In this document: positions 46,160-56,129 of the stretch, one piece after another | How the letters are laid out: every line of letters starts with the position of its first letter | Position numbering within the stretch: position 1 is the first letter of the stretch | Assembly: GCF_001375535.1 (NCBI RefSeq) | Contig: NZ_LN831197.1 | Coordinates: forward strand, 4,304,660 to 4,368,659 | Direction: 5' to 3' | Source: Bacillus niameyensis | Lineage (GTDB): Bacteria; Bacillota; Bacilli; Bacillales; Bacillaceae_C | Length of the DNA: 64,000 nucleotides | The notes under the pieces: model-generated | Seen by the model: the letters and a program-made list of their open reading frames with translations, nothing else | Databases searched by the model: none | What the model was told of the DNA's origin: nothing | Translations under genes and position numbers: made by a program

Positions 46160-47167
46160 ATGAAAGTAGATTATCATATTCATCTTGAAGAAGGGCCTTA
46201 TTCGATTTCTTTTATTGAAAAAAGCTTGAAAGCGATGGAGCATTTCAATGTATTTCACGAGGAAAAGCATACAAAAGAATGGTTAAGCGAAGCAATCAAT
46301 CAAATGAGCACGAGATTACAACATAGTGAATATTCAACATGGTGGTTGGATTTGTATTTACAAGAGGCTTTAAATAAGGGAATAAAGGAAGTTGGAATTG
46401 TTGATCATCTATACAGATTCAAGGAAACAAGAGATTATTTCACGAAATATATCGATGTGGAATCTGAAGATATCGGCCAACAACAAGCAGATTGGTTAAA
46501 CAAGGTGATGGTCAGAGATTTACATGAATTCACGACATTCATCACATCACAGAAAGAAAAATGGGCAGCCAAAGGAGTTACATTGCGCTTAGGTATAGAG
46601 GCCGATTATTTTGTAGGTGGAGAAGATGAATTACAATCACTTTTAAACGAATATTCCTTCGATTATGTGATTGGCTCAGTTCATTTTTATAATGGTTGGG
46701 GGTTTGATAACCCTCAGTTACAGCATAAGTTTCAGGAATATGATTTGACTGAACTCTACAAAAACCATTTTGAAACAGTTAAAAAAGCTGCAAGTAGCGG
46801 ACTCTTTGACTTCATTGCTCATCTCGATAATATTAAAGTATTTAATTATCGTCCTTCAGAAGCTGAATTAGAGGAGTGTTATCGTGAAGTCGCTAGAACT
46901 CTAGTCAAACACGATGTAGCTACGGAGATTAATGCTGGGCTATATTACCGCTATCCAGTACGAGAGTTTTGTCCAAGTCCTGCCTTTTTGGGGATTTTGG
47001 TAGAAGAAGGAGTGAAATTCACAGTTTCCTCAGATTCCCACTACCCGAATGATTTGGGCATCTATTCTGATGAAATACTTGCTATGTTAGCCGATAATGG
47101 TGTCCACGAAGTGGCGACGTTTCATCAGAGAAAACGGGAAAATATTCGTTGTTTGGTAAAGAATTAA
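46160..47167 (+). CDS. PHP-domain phosphoesterase (HisJ-like)
   Basis: A 335-residue PHP-fold metal-dependent hydrolase. Ligand motifs are DYHIHLEEG (His6, His8), GIVDHLY, LGIEADYF, IGSVHFYNG, FIAHLDN and SSDSHYP. The family includes histidinol phosphatase HisJ and the PhnPP cyclic phosphodiesterases of phosphonate pathways. No histidine genes are nearby; the next operon degrades 2-aminoethylphosphonate, so a phosphonate link is possible but a strong hairpin separates them. ATG 46160 follows AAAGGTGG. Confidence 0.75.
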   Translation: MKVDYHIHLEEGPYSISFIEKSLKAMEHFNVFHEEKHTKEWLSEAINQMSTRLQHSEYSTWWLDLYLQEALNKGIKEVGIVDHLYRFKETRDYFTKYIDVESEDIGQQQADWLNKVMVRDLHEFTTFITSQKEKWAAKGVTLRLGIEADYFVGGEDELQSLLNEYSFDYVIGSVHFYNGWGFDNPQLQHKFQEYDLTELYKNHFETVKKAASSGLFDFIAHLDNIKVFNYRPSEAELEECYREVARTLVKHDVATEINAGLYYRYPVREFCPSPAFLGILVEEGVKFTVSSDSHYPNDLGIYSDEILAMLADNGVHEVATFHQRKRENIRCLVKN

Positions 47168-47219
47168 TAAGGAATCGGAAAAAAACATTTGGAAAAAGGT
47201 GTAAAGGGTTTTTAAAAAC

Positions 47220-47282
47220 ATCTTCATTGTTATAGTTATGGGCAGGTAACCACCTCTCTACTATGACAATGGAGATTTTTTA
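47220..47282 (+). terminator. Long hairpin terminator after the PHP gene
   Basis: ATCTTCATTGTTATAGT (47220-47236) pairs with ACTATGACAATGGAGAT (47260-47276), three mismatches or wobbles, then TTTTTT. Confidence 0.65.
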
Positions 47283-47400
47283 TGAATCCATTATGTTGAA
47301 TACAAACTTTCACGAATAATTTACATACCTTTTACACAATCCCATTTTGAAATTTACAAACAATTATTATACTTAAGTCGTACTGAAGGAGGTGAACAGT

Positions 47401-48153
47401 TTGCTGAAATTGCAAAATATAGGCAAACACTACGATCATAAGGTCATTTTGGATAATATAAATCTTGAAATTAACACAGGAGAAATCGTGTCACTGCTAG
47501 GTCCAAGTGGCAGTGGAAAAACCACTTTATTAAATATTATTTTAGGATTAACGACAGCGGATCAGGGGAAAATTATTTTCAATGATGTGGATTTGAGTAA
47601 AGTATCGATGAAGAACCGTGGTTTTAATATTGTTTTCCAAGATTACGCACTTTTTCCCCATTTAAACGCTTATGAAAATATTGTATATGGAGTAAGGAAC
47701 AAGAAGGGGTTAGTATCAGAAAAAGAAATTCGGGAGTATATCGAATTTTTAGAGCTAACTCCCCATCTAACAAAGAAAATAGGAGAATTATCAGGCGGTC
47801 AGAAGCAAAGGGTTGCACTTGCAAGAACATTGGTAACAAAACCGAAAATATTATTATTAGATGAGCCATTAAGTGCACTGGATGGGGTCATAAAAGAATC
47901 GATAAAGGAACGAATCAAGTCGATTGCAAAGGAGTTTAATCTTACAACCATTATTGTCACGCATGACCCAGAGGAAGCCTTAACCTTGTCAGATAAACTG
48001 TTAATCATTCATCAGGGCAATATTTCGCAGTTCGGAACACCACAAGAAATTATCAATCAACCAAGTAACAGATTTGTGAAAGAATTTATTCTTAAACAGT
48101 TACTTATTAAAAGACAAAATATATTTAACTTATTTGGAGAGAAATATGCCTAA
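47401..48153 (+). CDS. phnT: 2-aminoethylphosphonate ABC importer, ATPase (PhnT-type)
   Basis: A 250-residue ABC ATPase with Walker A GPSGSGKTT (34-42), signature LSGGQKQR and Walker B LLLDEPLSALDG. FNIVFQDYALFPHLNAYENI is typical of the Fbp/Pot/phosphonate group. It powers uptake of 2-aminoethylphosphonate. The start is TTG 47401, seven bases from AAGGAGGTG; GTG 47392 lies inside that site. Its end overlaps the permease gene by 8 bp. The function is assigned from the operon with phnW and phnX. Confidence 0.8.
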   Translation: MLKLQNIGKHYDHKVILDNINLEINTGEIVSLLGPSGSGKTTLLNIILGLTTADQGKIIFNDVDLSKVSMKNRGFNIVFQDYALFPHLNAYENIVYGVRNKKGLVSEKEIREYIEFLELTPHLTKKIGELSGGQKQRVALARTLVTKPKILLLDEPLSALDGVIKESIKERIKSIAKEFNLTTIIVTHDPEEALTLSDKLLIIHQGNISQFGTPQEIINQPSNRFVKEFILKQLLIKRQNIFNLFGEKYA

Positions 48154-49765
48154 AGTAAAACCGGAAATGCGAATTATTTTTTTTATCATCTTATGTTTAT
48201 TTGCAGCTTTTCTAGTATTGCCTTTAGCCGCTCTATTCGTTCGCTCATTTGAAACAGATAAGGGTTTTGACTTCTCTAATTATTTTTCGATCATGTCGAA
48301 TAAAGAACTAATGGATTCCATTTGGAACAGTCTAGTTATTTCTAGTATTACGGCTATAATCACTACTATTTTAGCATTTTTACTAGCTTATACGATCAAT
48401 TGTACGAGAATCTATCAGACTTTAAAGACAGCCATTAATTTAGAAATTCTTATTCCAATGTTATTTCCAACTATTACATATGGATTTGCGATTATATATT
48501 CCTTTGGAAACCAAGGATTGATTACAAAACTTTTCGGACGAAAATTATTAGAAATTTACGGATTTAACGGATTACTAATAGGATATGTCATTTATACATT
48601 GCCACCAGCCTTTCTACTTATTAATAATTCTTTTAAGTTTATTGATAAGAAATTTATTATTGTTTCTAAGCTAATGGGTGATGGAACATTTAGAAGTATT
48701 ATGAATACGATTATTCGTCCATTGTTGGGAACTTTAGGCGGAGCTTTTGTTCTTTCTTTTATCTTAAGCTTTACCGACTTTGGGATACCGGCTTCTGTTG
48801 GGGGAACGTATGATGTGGTTGCCACCAAGCTCTATCAAGTAATGCTTGGCTCCATTCCAGATTTCAATAATGGAGCTGCGATTGCAGTGTTTATGTTAAT
48901 TCCTGCAGTATTTGCTATTATCCTTTTAAATTACCTCGAGAAATTTAATTTTCATTATGACAAATTTACAGAGGTAGAATTAATTCAGAATAAAGGTAGG
49001 GATATTTTTTTAGGAGTAATCTCTTCTAGCATTTTAATAGGCTTGGTTGCTGTTATTGTCGTCATGTTCTTTGCACCACTAGTCGAAAGCTACCCTTATA
49101 ATCTTAGATTTACAATGAATCATTTTATCAATGTATTTCAATCGAGTGATTTAATATACGTTTATAAAAACTCAATAATAGTAGCGTTATTGACGGCTTT
49201 ATTTGGAACATTAATTGCGTATTGTGCAGCGTTATTAAATGTACGTACACCAGTTAAAGGGAAGAAAACAATGGATATCATTTCCATGATTGCGAATACA
49301 GTACCGGGTATGGTATTGGGTTTATCGTATTTACTTCTTTTTAATAACAGTAGTTTAAAAGGGACGTTCACTATTATTGTGGTATGCACCATTGTTCACT
49401 ATTTTACAACGCCTTATTTAATGGCTAAAAATTCACTAGCTAAAATGAATCCTTCTTGGGAAACAACGGGAGAATTATTGGGGGATAGTTGGTTAAAAAC
49501 AATCCGGCAAGTCCTTCTGCCTAATTCGGTATCAACTGTTTTTGAGATGTTTAGCTACTATTTCATTAATGCAATGGTAACGATTAGTGGAATAATCTTC
49601 TTAGTTACAGCTGAGACATCATTAGTAGCAAGCAAAATAAAAGAATTACAGCATTTCGCAAAATTTAATGAGATTTTTGTTTTGTCGATCCTGATCTTTG
49701 GGACCAACTTACTCGTTAAGTTCATTTGTCATTATTTTCAAAAACGCCAACCACTTAGTGGGTAA
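48146..49765 (+). CDS. 2-aminoethylphosphonate ABC importer, fused double permease
   Basis: A 539-residue permease with about 12 membrane helices and two binding-protein-dependent transport domains in one chain (EAA-like loops around KLMGDGTFRSIMNTIIRPLL and GELLGDSWLKTIRQVLLP). PhnU and PhnV are separate proteins in Salmonella; here they are joined, as in FbpB-like permeases. ATG 48146 overlaps the ATPase gene end, and the stop overlaps an ATG for the next frame, so translation is tightly coupled. Confidence 0.85.
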   Translation: MPKVKPEMRIIFFIILCLFAAFLVLPLAALFVRSFETDKGFDFSNYFSIMSNKELMDSIWNSLVISSITAIITTILAFLLAYTINCTRIYQTLKTAINLEILIPMLFPTITYGFAIIYSFGNQGLITKLFGRKLLEIYGFNGLLIGYVIYTLPPAFLLINNSFKFIDKKFIIVSKLMGDGTFRSIMNTIIRPLLGTLGGAFVLSFILSFTDFGIPASVGGTYDVVATKLYQVMLGSIPDFNNGAAIAVFMLIPAVFAIILLNYLEKFNFHYDKFTEVELIQNKGRDIFLGVISSSILIGLVAVIVVMFFAPLVESYPYNLRFTMNHFINVFQSSDLIYVYKNSIIVALLTALFGTLIAYCAALLNVRTPVKGKKTMDIISMIANTVPGMVLGLSYLLLFNNSSLKGTFTIIVVCTIVHYFTTPYLMAKNSLAKMNPSWETTGELLGDSWLKTIRQVLLPNSVSTVFEMFSYYFINAMVTISGIIFLVTAETSLVASKIKELQHFAKFNEIFVLSILIFGTNLLVKFICHYFQKRQPLSG

Positions 49766-49809
49766 TGGACAGTTTTGAAATAAAAAATTGTAGAAGGCAG
49801 GGGAAAATA

Positions 49810-50808
49810 ATGTTTAAAAAAATGAAGGGGATGTTACTGGCTCTACTAGCCGCTAGTCTCGTTTTTGCTTTAGTTGGCTGTAGTGGTAATGCAGCAAATG
49901 CTGATGAGGCGGAGAAAGTGGTTATTCTCACCAATAGTGATGAAGAAGCTGTTGCCGCGATTGAAAATGCCCTTAAGGACGCAGGATATGAAGGGAAATA
50001 TATCATTCAATCTTTAAGTACTTCTGAATTAGGTGGGAAATTAATCGCTGAGGGTGAAAAAATTAATGCTAACTTAGTCACAATGAGCTCTTATTTTGTT
50101 GAGAGCGCTCAGGAGAAGCACAAAATGTTTACAGATTTAACATTCACAAACAACGCATTAGAGAAATATGCATCTTATCATACACCGATTTTAGCGAATA
50201 CTGGCTCTATTTTCGTCAATACAGAAGTAATCAAAGAAAAGAAATTACCGATGCCAACTTCTATTAAGGACTTAACAAAACCTGAGTTTAAAGGATTTGT
50301 ATCGATTCCAAATATTATGGACTCTTCTACAGCATGGTTATTAGTCCAAGCCGTTATTGCGGAGTACGGAGAACAAGAAGGAAAAAACATTCTTCACGAT
50401 TTAATAGCAAATACGGGTCCGCATCTTGAAAGTTCTGGATCAGGTCCTATTAAGAAAGTTCAAGCAGGTGAAGTGGCTACTGGCTTTGGGCTTCGTCATC
50501 AAGCGGTGATCGCGAAAGAACAAGGCGCACCAATTGACTATGTTGATCCAACTGAAGGGAATTTTTCCCTTACTGAAACAGTCGCTATTGTAAAAAAGGA
50601 TGATAAAACGACCGAATTAGCAATGAAAATGGCAGAAGTCATTATTCAAGATGGAAGGGAAGAATTAATCACTCATTATCCCGTTCCTCTTTATGAAGGT
50701 GAATCGGTTAGTGACATTTACAAACCTGCACATACAATGAGTTTCGAAAAACCATTAACGGTTGAACTATTAAAGCAACATCAAGAGTTTTTCAATGCAG
50801 CAAAGTAA
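49810..50808 (+). CDS. phnS: 2-aminoethylphosphonate-binding lipoprotein
   Basis: A 332-residue extracellular binding protein of the Fe(III)/phosphonate cluster D type. The signal peptide ends in LVGC (lipobox). SSTAWLLVQAVIAEYGEQEG and FGLRHQAVIAKEQGAPIDY are family blocks. It captures the substrate outside the membrane. I start at ATG 49810 (AGGGGAAA), which begins the signal peptide; an in-frame ATG at 49765 would overlap the permease stop and hide the signal. Confidence 0.8.
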   Translation: MFKKMKGMLLALLAASLVFALVGCSGNAANADEAEKVVILTNSDEEAVAAIENALKDAGYEGKYIIQSLSTSELGGKLIAEGEKINANLVTMSSYFVESAQEKHKMFTDLTFTNNALEKYASYHTPILANTGSIFVNTEVIKEKKLPMPTSIKDLTKPEFKGFVSIPNIMDSSTAWLLVQAVIAEYGEQEGKNILHDLIANTGPHLESSGSGPIKKVQAGEVATGFGLRHQAVIAKEQGAPIDYVDPTEGNFSLTETVAIVKKDDKTTELAMKMAEVIIQDGREELITHYPVPLYEGESVSDIYKPAHTMSFEKPLTVELLKQHQEFFNAAK

Positions 50809-50826
50809 AATGAAGGAGAGATGGAT

Positions 50827-51921
50827 ATGGATCATTATAAATTATTAACACCAGGCCCTCTAACAACTACAAGCACGGTTAAAGAGACAATGCTCTTTGA
50901 CCGCTGCACATGGGATTATGATTATAAGGTTATTACGCAAAAAATAAGAACTCAACTTCTTGAACTTGCGGGTGCCGCAGAAGACGAGTATACGGTTGTC
51001 CTTATGCAAGGAAGTGGGACGTTCGCGGTTGAATCTGTCATGCAAACAGCTATGACCAATAAGGATAAAGCCCTCATTATCACAAATGGTGCATATGGGG
51101 AAAGAATTGTAAAAATGGCGAAGTGTATTGGTCTGAACTTTAGGGAATTTCGTGTAGATTACAATGAATACCCAAAAGAAGAGGAATTAAAAGCAGTTTT
51201 AGAAGAAGATCAAGAAATTACCCACATGGTTATGGTGCATTGTGAAACAACGACAGGAATACTGAATCCAGTTGATATGGTGTCGAGACTTGCGAACGAT
51301 TATGGAAAAACTCTTATTATTGATGCAATGAGTAGTTTCGGTGGAATGGATATCAATGTACCTTTGCTTGGAATTGACTATGTAATCAGCAGCGCAAATA
51401 AATGTATTCAAGGTGTGCCAGGTTTTGGATTTGTGATTGCCAAACGAGAGAAACTACTTGCATGTGAGGGAAATTCACGTAGTCTATCATTAGACTTATA
51501 TGATCAATGGGTGGAAATGGAGAAGGATGGAAAATGGCGCTATACTTCCCCAACACATGTAGTGGCAGCTTTTTCAAAGGCGCTTGATGAATTAAAAGAA
51601 GAAGGCGGTATTCAAGCTAGATTTGCCCGTTATCAAAATAATAATCGTATTTTAAGAGAAAGACTTGAAAGAGTAGGATTTCATGCTTATATTACAGCTG
51701 ACAAACAATCACCAATTATTACTACTTTTGTTTTTCCGAATGAACAATTTAACTTTGAAGAGTTCTATACTTATGCAAAAGAGAGAGGTTTTGTTCTCTA
51801 TCCAGGAAAACTTACAGATGTAGATACATTTCGGATTGGAAACATTGGTGAAGTTTATGAGGAAGATATCCAAGCATTATGTGAAATAATTGAAGAATAT
51901 ATGGGAGTGATGGCAAAGTGA
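50827..51921 (+). CDS. phnW: 2-aminoethylphosphonate-pyruvate transaminase
   Basis: A 364-residue class V PLP aminotransferase that turns 2-aminoethylphosphonate and pyruvate into phosphonoacetaldehyde and alanine. The opening LLTPGPLTTTSTVK, the PLP-binding IDAMSSFGG (Asp166) and Lys192 in SSANKCIQGVPG are typical of PhnW. ATG 50827 lies eight bases from AAGGAG; ATG 50821 is too close. It overlaps phnX by 4 bp. Confidence 0.95.
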   Translation: MDHYKLLTPGPLTTTSTVKETMLFDRCTWDYDYKVITQKIRTQLLELAGAAEDEYTVVLMQGSGTFAVESVMQTAMTNKDKALIITNGAYGERIVKMAKCIGLNFREFRVDYNEYPKEEELKAVLEEDQEITHMVMVHCETTTGILNPVDMVSRLANDYGKTLIIDAMSSFGGMDINVPLLGIDYVISSANKCIQGVPGFGFVIAKREKLLACEGNSRSLSLDLYDQWVEMEKDGKWRYTSPTHVVAAFSKALDELKEEGGIQARFARYQNNNRILRERLERVGFHAYITADKQSPIITTFVFPNEQFNFEEFYTYAKERGFVLYPGKLTDVDTFRIGNIGEVYEEDIQALCEIIEEYMGVMAK

Positions 51922-52760
51922 ATAAAATTGAAGGAGTCATTTTTGATTGGGCTGGGACGACGGTTGATTTTGGTTGTTTTGCACCTGTAAATGTATTTAT
52001 TGATATTTTTAAAAAGGCAGGCATTGATGTGACAATGGAAGAGGCAAGAGCACCAATGGGACTGCTTAAGATTGACCATATTCGTGCCATGCTTTCTACA
52101 CCTAGAATTTCTAATCTATGGAGGGAGAAATTCGGCAGCGAGTTTAATGAACAGGATGTAAAGAAATTATATGCTGAATTCGAACCTGCACTCTTGTCCT
52201 CTTTAATCGAATATACAGATCCCATTCCGGGGGTGATTGAGGCAGTCCAAATACTAAGAAGTCAAGGATTGAAAATTGGTTCAACAACAGGATACACACA
52301 AACTATGATGGATGTTGTTGTACCGAATGCTCTTAAAAAAGGGTATAGTCCTGATTTTTATATCACTCCTGACGGAACCGATTCTCTTGGGAGACCGTAT
52401 CCATATATGGTTTATCGAAATATGGAAGCATTGCAATTATCAGCCTGTTGGAAGGTAGTTAAAGTAGGAGATACAGTCTCAGATATAAAAGAGGCTGTAA
52501 ACGCAGGTGTTTGGTCAGTAGGCGTTATCATAGGAAGCTCGGAAATGGGTCTAAGTTTAGCTGAATTTAATGCTCTATCCGAAGATGACCAACAGAAGGT
52601 CATCTCTGAAACAGAACAAACTTTTTTACAAAACGGAGCCGATTTTACAATCAAAACAATGAATGAACTACCTGAATTAATTGAAAGAATAAATGGCCTT
52701 ATTTCAGAAGGGAAAAGACCAATGCATGATAAACCTTCGGAAGTATACCTGTTACAGTAA
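51918..52760 (+). CDS. phnX: Phosphonoacetaldehyde hydrolase (phosphonatase)
   Basis: A 280-residue HAD-superfamily enzyme that breaks the C-P bond of phosphonoacetaldehyde to acetaldehyde and phosphate. The nucleophile Asp10 is in FDWAGTTVDFG, and the Schiff-base Lys51 in PMGLLKIDHIRAM, the hallmark of PhnX. KVGDTVSDIKEA is the acidic metal loop. It starts at GTG 51918, overlapping the phnW stop (GTGA). It ends the operon at a strong terminator. Confidence 0.95.
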   Translation: MNKIEGVIFDWAGTTVDFGCFAPVNVFIDIFKKAGIDVTMEEARAPMGLLKIDHIRAMLSTPRISNLWREKFGSEFNEQDVKKLYAEFEPALLSSLIEYTDPIPGVIEAVQILRSQGLKIGSTTGYTQTMMDVVVPNALKKGYSPDFYITPDGTDSLGRPYPYMVYRNMEALQLSACWKVVKVGDTVSDIKEAVNAGVWSVGVIIGSSEMGLSLAEFNALSEDDQQKVISETEQTFLQNGADFTIKTMNELPELIERINGLISEGKRPMHDKPSEVYLLQ

Positions 52761-52777
52761 ATGTAACACAAATCTCT

Positions 52778-52818
52778 AAAAAAGCCGATTCTACAATACT
52801 GTTGAATCGGCTTTTTTT
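52778..52818 (+). terminator. Terminator of the phosphonate operon
   Basis: AAAAAAGCCGATTC pairs with GAATCGGCTTTTTT around a 12-nt loop. Confidence 0.9.
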
Positions 52819-52915
52819 AGAGATTAGTAAGGGATGTAAACTTCTTTAATAGAAGGAATCCTAAGATAATGAGTTGAATATTTAGTAATAAGCTATATAT
52901 CGAAGGAGGCATATT

Positions 52916-53416
52916 ATGAAGCAATTTTATATAAAGCAGAAGGTATTCAGTCTGAGCGGCAAGTTTACGGTAAAGGATCAGCAGGAGGAGGACATCTTTT
53001 TTATAGAGGGTAGTTTTATGAAGATACCCAAGACTTTCTCCATTATGAATACAGCAAGGGAGGAAGTTGCACTTATTACGAAAAAGGTGTTTAGCTTTTT
53101 ACCGAAATTTTTTGTTGAGGTGAATGGCCGAGAGGTGTTGACAATCAAGAAGGAGTTTTCCTTTTTAAAGGCACGATATACCATTGATGCGGCTGGTATT
53201 GAAGTACAGGGGAACTGGTGGGACATGAATTTTCAGGTGTATCAACATGGAAAAGTTATCGGGCAGGTAAGTAAGGAATGGTTTACATGGGGCGATAGCT
53301 ATAAGGTTCAAGTATTGCAGGAAGAGATGGAGACACTCATGATTGCCCTCGTAGTGGCTATCGATTGTGTGAAGGCTGACGAAGCAGCTGCCGCATCTTC
53401 TGTATCGCCGGGTTAA
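52916..53416 (+). CDS. LURP-one-related (YxjI-like) protein
   Basis: A 166-residue tubby-like beta-barrel protein of the LOR family (FYIKQKVFSLSGKFTVKD ... GSFMKIPKTFSIMN ... EVQGNWWDMNFQVYQHGKVI). B. subtilis YxjI is the closest known type. Family members may bind membrane lipids; the function in bacteria is unknown. The ribosome site is AAGGAGG. It is monocistronic. Confidence 0.8.
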   Translation: MKQFYIKQKVFSLSGKFTVKDQQEEDIFFIEGSFMKIPKTFSIMNTAREEVALITKKVFSFLPKFFVEVNGREVLTIKKEFSFLKARYTIDAAGIEVQGNWWDMNFQVYQHGKVIGQVSKEWFTWGDSYKVQVLQEEMETLMIALVVAIDCVKADEAAAASSVSPG

Positions 53417-53432
53417 AGAAAAATCTTTTTGA

Positions 53433-53465
53433 TTTCAGTGCTCCTTTTGAAAAGAAGCACTGAAA
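53433..53465. terminator. Bidirectional hairpin terminator
   Basis: TTTCAGTGCT pairs with AGCACTGAAA between convergent genes, with a T-run on the left flank. Confidence 0.65.
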
Positions 53466-53486
53466 CCATCGATTATTATTTAGACT

Positions 53487-54194
53487 CTACCATTCCGCTG
53501 GCTCATAGTTTAATTCCCTAAATAATTGGTTTTTCTCCTTTTTAGTCAAATCTCTCCATTGCCCAACTGGAAGATTTCCCAAATGGATATTCATAATGCG
53601 GATTCTTTGTAATCTATATACGTCATATCCTAGTTCCGCGCACATCCGACGTATTTGCCGGTTTAATCCTTGTTTCAAAATGATTTTGAATTCATATTTG
53701 GATAGTTGCTCGACCTCACAAGGAAGTGTTTTAGTATTTAATATTTTGACCCCTGCAGACATCTTCGTTAAAAAATCAGGGGTTATGGGCTTGTCTACAG
53801 AAACAATGTATTCCTTTTCGTGCTTGTTCTCAGCACGCAGAATTTCATTAACAATGTCGCCATCATTCGTTAGCAAGATTAAGCCCTCTGAATCTTTATC
53901 AAGTCGCCCAATATTAAAGATTCTTAATGGGTGGTTGACCAAATCCACTATATTTCCTTTTACGCCTTTTTCTGTTGTACTCGTTATGCCCACTGGCTTA
54001 TTTAAGGCAATATAGACATTATTTCTTGCTATGTGAATAGGTTCACCATTTACTAATACTCGATCCCCTGGTTTAACCTGACTGCCGACAGTGGCACGTT
54101 TCCCGTTAATAAATACGACACCTTCTTCAATTAACCGATCTGCTCCACGTCTGGATGTTTTTCCGGAATCACTTATATATTTATTAATTCGCAT
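53487..54194 (-). CDS. rluF: 23S rRNA pseudouridine synthase, RluF-like
   Basis: A 235-residue RsuA-family enzyme. An N-terminal S4 RNA-binding domain ([20 protein letters not shown]) precedes the catalytic domain with Asp99 in [19 protein letters not shown], and [20 protein letters not shown]. RluF of E. coli modifies U2604 of 23S rRNA; the exact site here is inferred. No clear ribosome site precedes the ATG, but the S4 domain starts right there. It is monocistronic. Confidence 0.85.
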   Translation of the reverse strand: MRINKYISDSGKTSRRGADRLIEEGVVFINGKRATVGSQVKPGDRVLVNGEPIHIARNNVYIALNKPVGITSTTEKGVKGNIVDLVNHPLRIFNIGRLDKDSEGLILLTNDGDIVNEILRAENKHEKEYIVSVDKPITPDFLTKMSAGVKILNTKTLPCEVEQLSKYEFKIILKQGLNRQIRRMCAELGYDVYRLQRIRIMNIHLGNLPVGQWRDLTKKEKNQLFRELNYEPAEW

Positions 54195-54404
54195 GTTGAC
54201 ACAACCTTCATGAAATTATTGTTTCTTCAGGTAATAACAATACCCTACTTTAAAAATTAAATAAATCTTTATTTACAGAAGTAATATATTTTTAAGTATT
54301 ATTATTTTTTTGCTTTTATATACTTGAAGTACTATTAAGAGTAGGGATCTTCAACAGTACTATTTTTATAATTTGTGCATTGCTATAAGATAGGGAGGGG
54401 TATT

Positions 54405-55199
54405 ATGTATACCATTGGCCAAGTAGCTAATTTCTTAGGGGTTACAAGAGATACATTAAAGTATTATGAGGAAAAAGAATTGGTTAAGCCAAGGTATGAT
54501 GAGGAAAGTGGTTATAGAAAGTATAATCAATTTGATATTCATGATGTCATGACTATTAATTTTTATAGAGAGCTTGATATTGAGATTAAGAAAATCCAGG
54601 AAATCAGACAAAGCAAGAGCTTAGCTAATTTAGAATATATATTGGCAGAGAAGGAAGCAAAAATACTGGAGGAACTTGAATATAAAAAGCTCCTCTTAAA
54701 ACAAATAAAATCAGTAAAAGAGGACTATTCTAAAATACAAGAACACTTAGGGAAATTTACCGTTAAAGAGATGAAGCCTTTAGAGATAAAAGGGGAATTA
54801 ACGGATTATACTGCCTTTAATGAATACGAAATTATAAGAAATAATTCAGAAAATCTAAAGAAGGCGGTTACTTTAAATAGTGTAAGACGCGTTATCCATT
54901 TTGATAGAGAAGGAATAAAAGCGGATAGATTTATAGTTGTTAACAAGAAAGAAGATACTGACAATCATCTTACTAGTAAAGTCATTGCTTATCCAAAGTG
55001 TATTTATACTGTTTTAGAAAATGGTAGAGCGGTAGACGGCGGAAACAATATTGATAATGAAGTAGGGGATACACTTATAAAAATAGCTCAAGAAAATGGA
55101 TATGAATTAGTAGGTTTAGCCTACATTAACATAGTATTAACAACATACGAAGAAGGACTTGAACGTGTTTTTTTAGAAATGTACGCCCCAATAAAATAA
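54405..55199 (+). CDS. MerR-family regulator with GyrI-like ligand domain
   Basis: A 264-residue regulator. The MerR helix-turn-helix is at 1-70 (YTIGQVANFLGVTRDTLKYY), a coiled coil at about 75-120, and a GyrI-like effector domain from about 125, the plan of BmrR and TipA. It should bend DNA and activate an export or resistance gene on binding a drug. ATG 54405 follows AGGGAGGGG. The CPBP protease gene 107 bp downstream, in the same direction, is a possible partner. Confidence 0.8.
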   Translation: MYTIGQVANFLGVTRDTLKYYEEKELVKPRYDEESGYRKYNQFDIHDVMTINFYRELDIEIKKIQEIRQSKSLANLEYILAEKEAKILEELEYKKLLLKQIKSVKEDYSKIQEHLGKFTVKEMKPLEIKGELTDYTAFNEYEIIRNNSENLKKAVTLNSVRRVIHFDREGIKADRFIVVNKKEDTDNHLTSKVIAYPKCIYTVLENGRAVDGGNNIDNEVGDTLIKIAQENGYELVGLAYINIVLTTYEEGLERVFLEMYAPIK

Positions 55200-55306
55200 T
55201 GTAATAAAAGTTGTTGAGCTGGGGGTAACCCACAGGTTTAAAATGAAGGCGTCAGTGATGAAATGTTTCCCGTTGCGACGACTTATTTTAAAAAGGTGTG
55301 GTTTTT

Positions 55307-56110
55307 ATGAAAAAGCAAAAAGCATTGAGTAGACCTTTAGTTAGTTTTATTATTTTAACCTATGTCATATTTTTTGTGTTTTTTATTGTCATCGGGCTAA
55401 GCATCTTGTTAGATGCATCTGCAAAGATTACATACTTTTTACAAATCGTATCGGCATGGTCTTCAACTTTTGCATTTGTCATTTTATTTAGAAGAATTTA
55501 TCCAGAATTAAAGTTAAGGAATTTTGTAAAGGCGCTTTTTGCCACAAGAATCAAGGTTTCTGTTCTCAGCACCGTTGTGATCATTCAAGTATTCATTACT
55601 GCAGTGGCTATGTTTCTACAATCCGCAACAAATGATACACAAAATGTAGGATTATCGATTACAAGCCTTGGACTGTTAATTATTGCCTTTTCAGATAACT
55701 TAGTAAGGGGACCTTTAGGTGAAGAACTCGGTTGGAGTGGATATGCATTAAATGAGCTTCAAAAGAAGTACTCGCCTTTACGATCAGCGATAACAATAGG
55801 GGTGTTATGGGGATTTTGGCATGCTCCAATTTGGTTCGCTTCGGGCTATACAGGCTTGGATTTAATCAAGTACATTTTACTTTTTATGATTGGAATTTTA
55901 TCTTTTTCGGTCATTTTAACGTTGTTTTACAATCTAAATAAGAATCTAGTGATCCCAATAGTTAGTCACCAATTATTCAATTTTTCTCTTGTTTTGATTA
56001 AAGGAGACTTATTAGATATTCTTGTATATGTTATGCTTTCTTACTTTATTGCTGCGATCATATTAATTGTTATAAACCCAAAGGGGATTCTTTACAATAA
56101 AAGTAATTGA
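55307..56110 (+). CDS. CPBP family intramembrane metalloprotease
   Basis: A 267-residue protein with about eight membrane helices. The Abi/CPBP motifs are EELGWSGYAL (Glu139, Glu140), FWHAP (His172) and SHQLFN. Family members process prenylated or other membrane proteins, and some give bacteriocin self-immunity. ATG 55307 follows AAGGTGTGG. It may share a transcript with the MerR gene upstream. Substrate unknown. Confidence 0.8.
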   Translation: MKKQKALSRPLVSFIILTYVIFFVFFIVIGLSILLDASAKITYFLQIVSAWSSTFAFVILFRRIYPELKLRNFVKALFATRIKVSVLSTVVIIQVFITAVAMFLQSATNDTQNVGLSITSLGLLIIAFSDNLVRGPLGEELGWSGYALNELQKKYSPLRSAITIGVLWGFWHAPIWFASGYTGLDLIKYILLFMIGILSFSVILTLFYNLNKNLVIPIVSHQLFNFSLVLIKGDLLDILVYVMLSYFIAAIILIVINPKGILYNKSN

Positions 56111-56129
56111 ACTTTGTATAAACTGAGCT

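Noticed and set aside
46003-46188. 61-codon frame overlapping the PHP gene start
   Set aside because: No ribosome site, unrecognised sequence and overlap with a well-supported start.
48592-48828. Antisense frames inside the permease and other genes
   Set aside because: They mirror conserved genes on the other strand, lack ribosome sites and show no independent family features.
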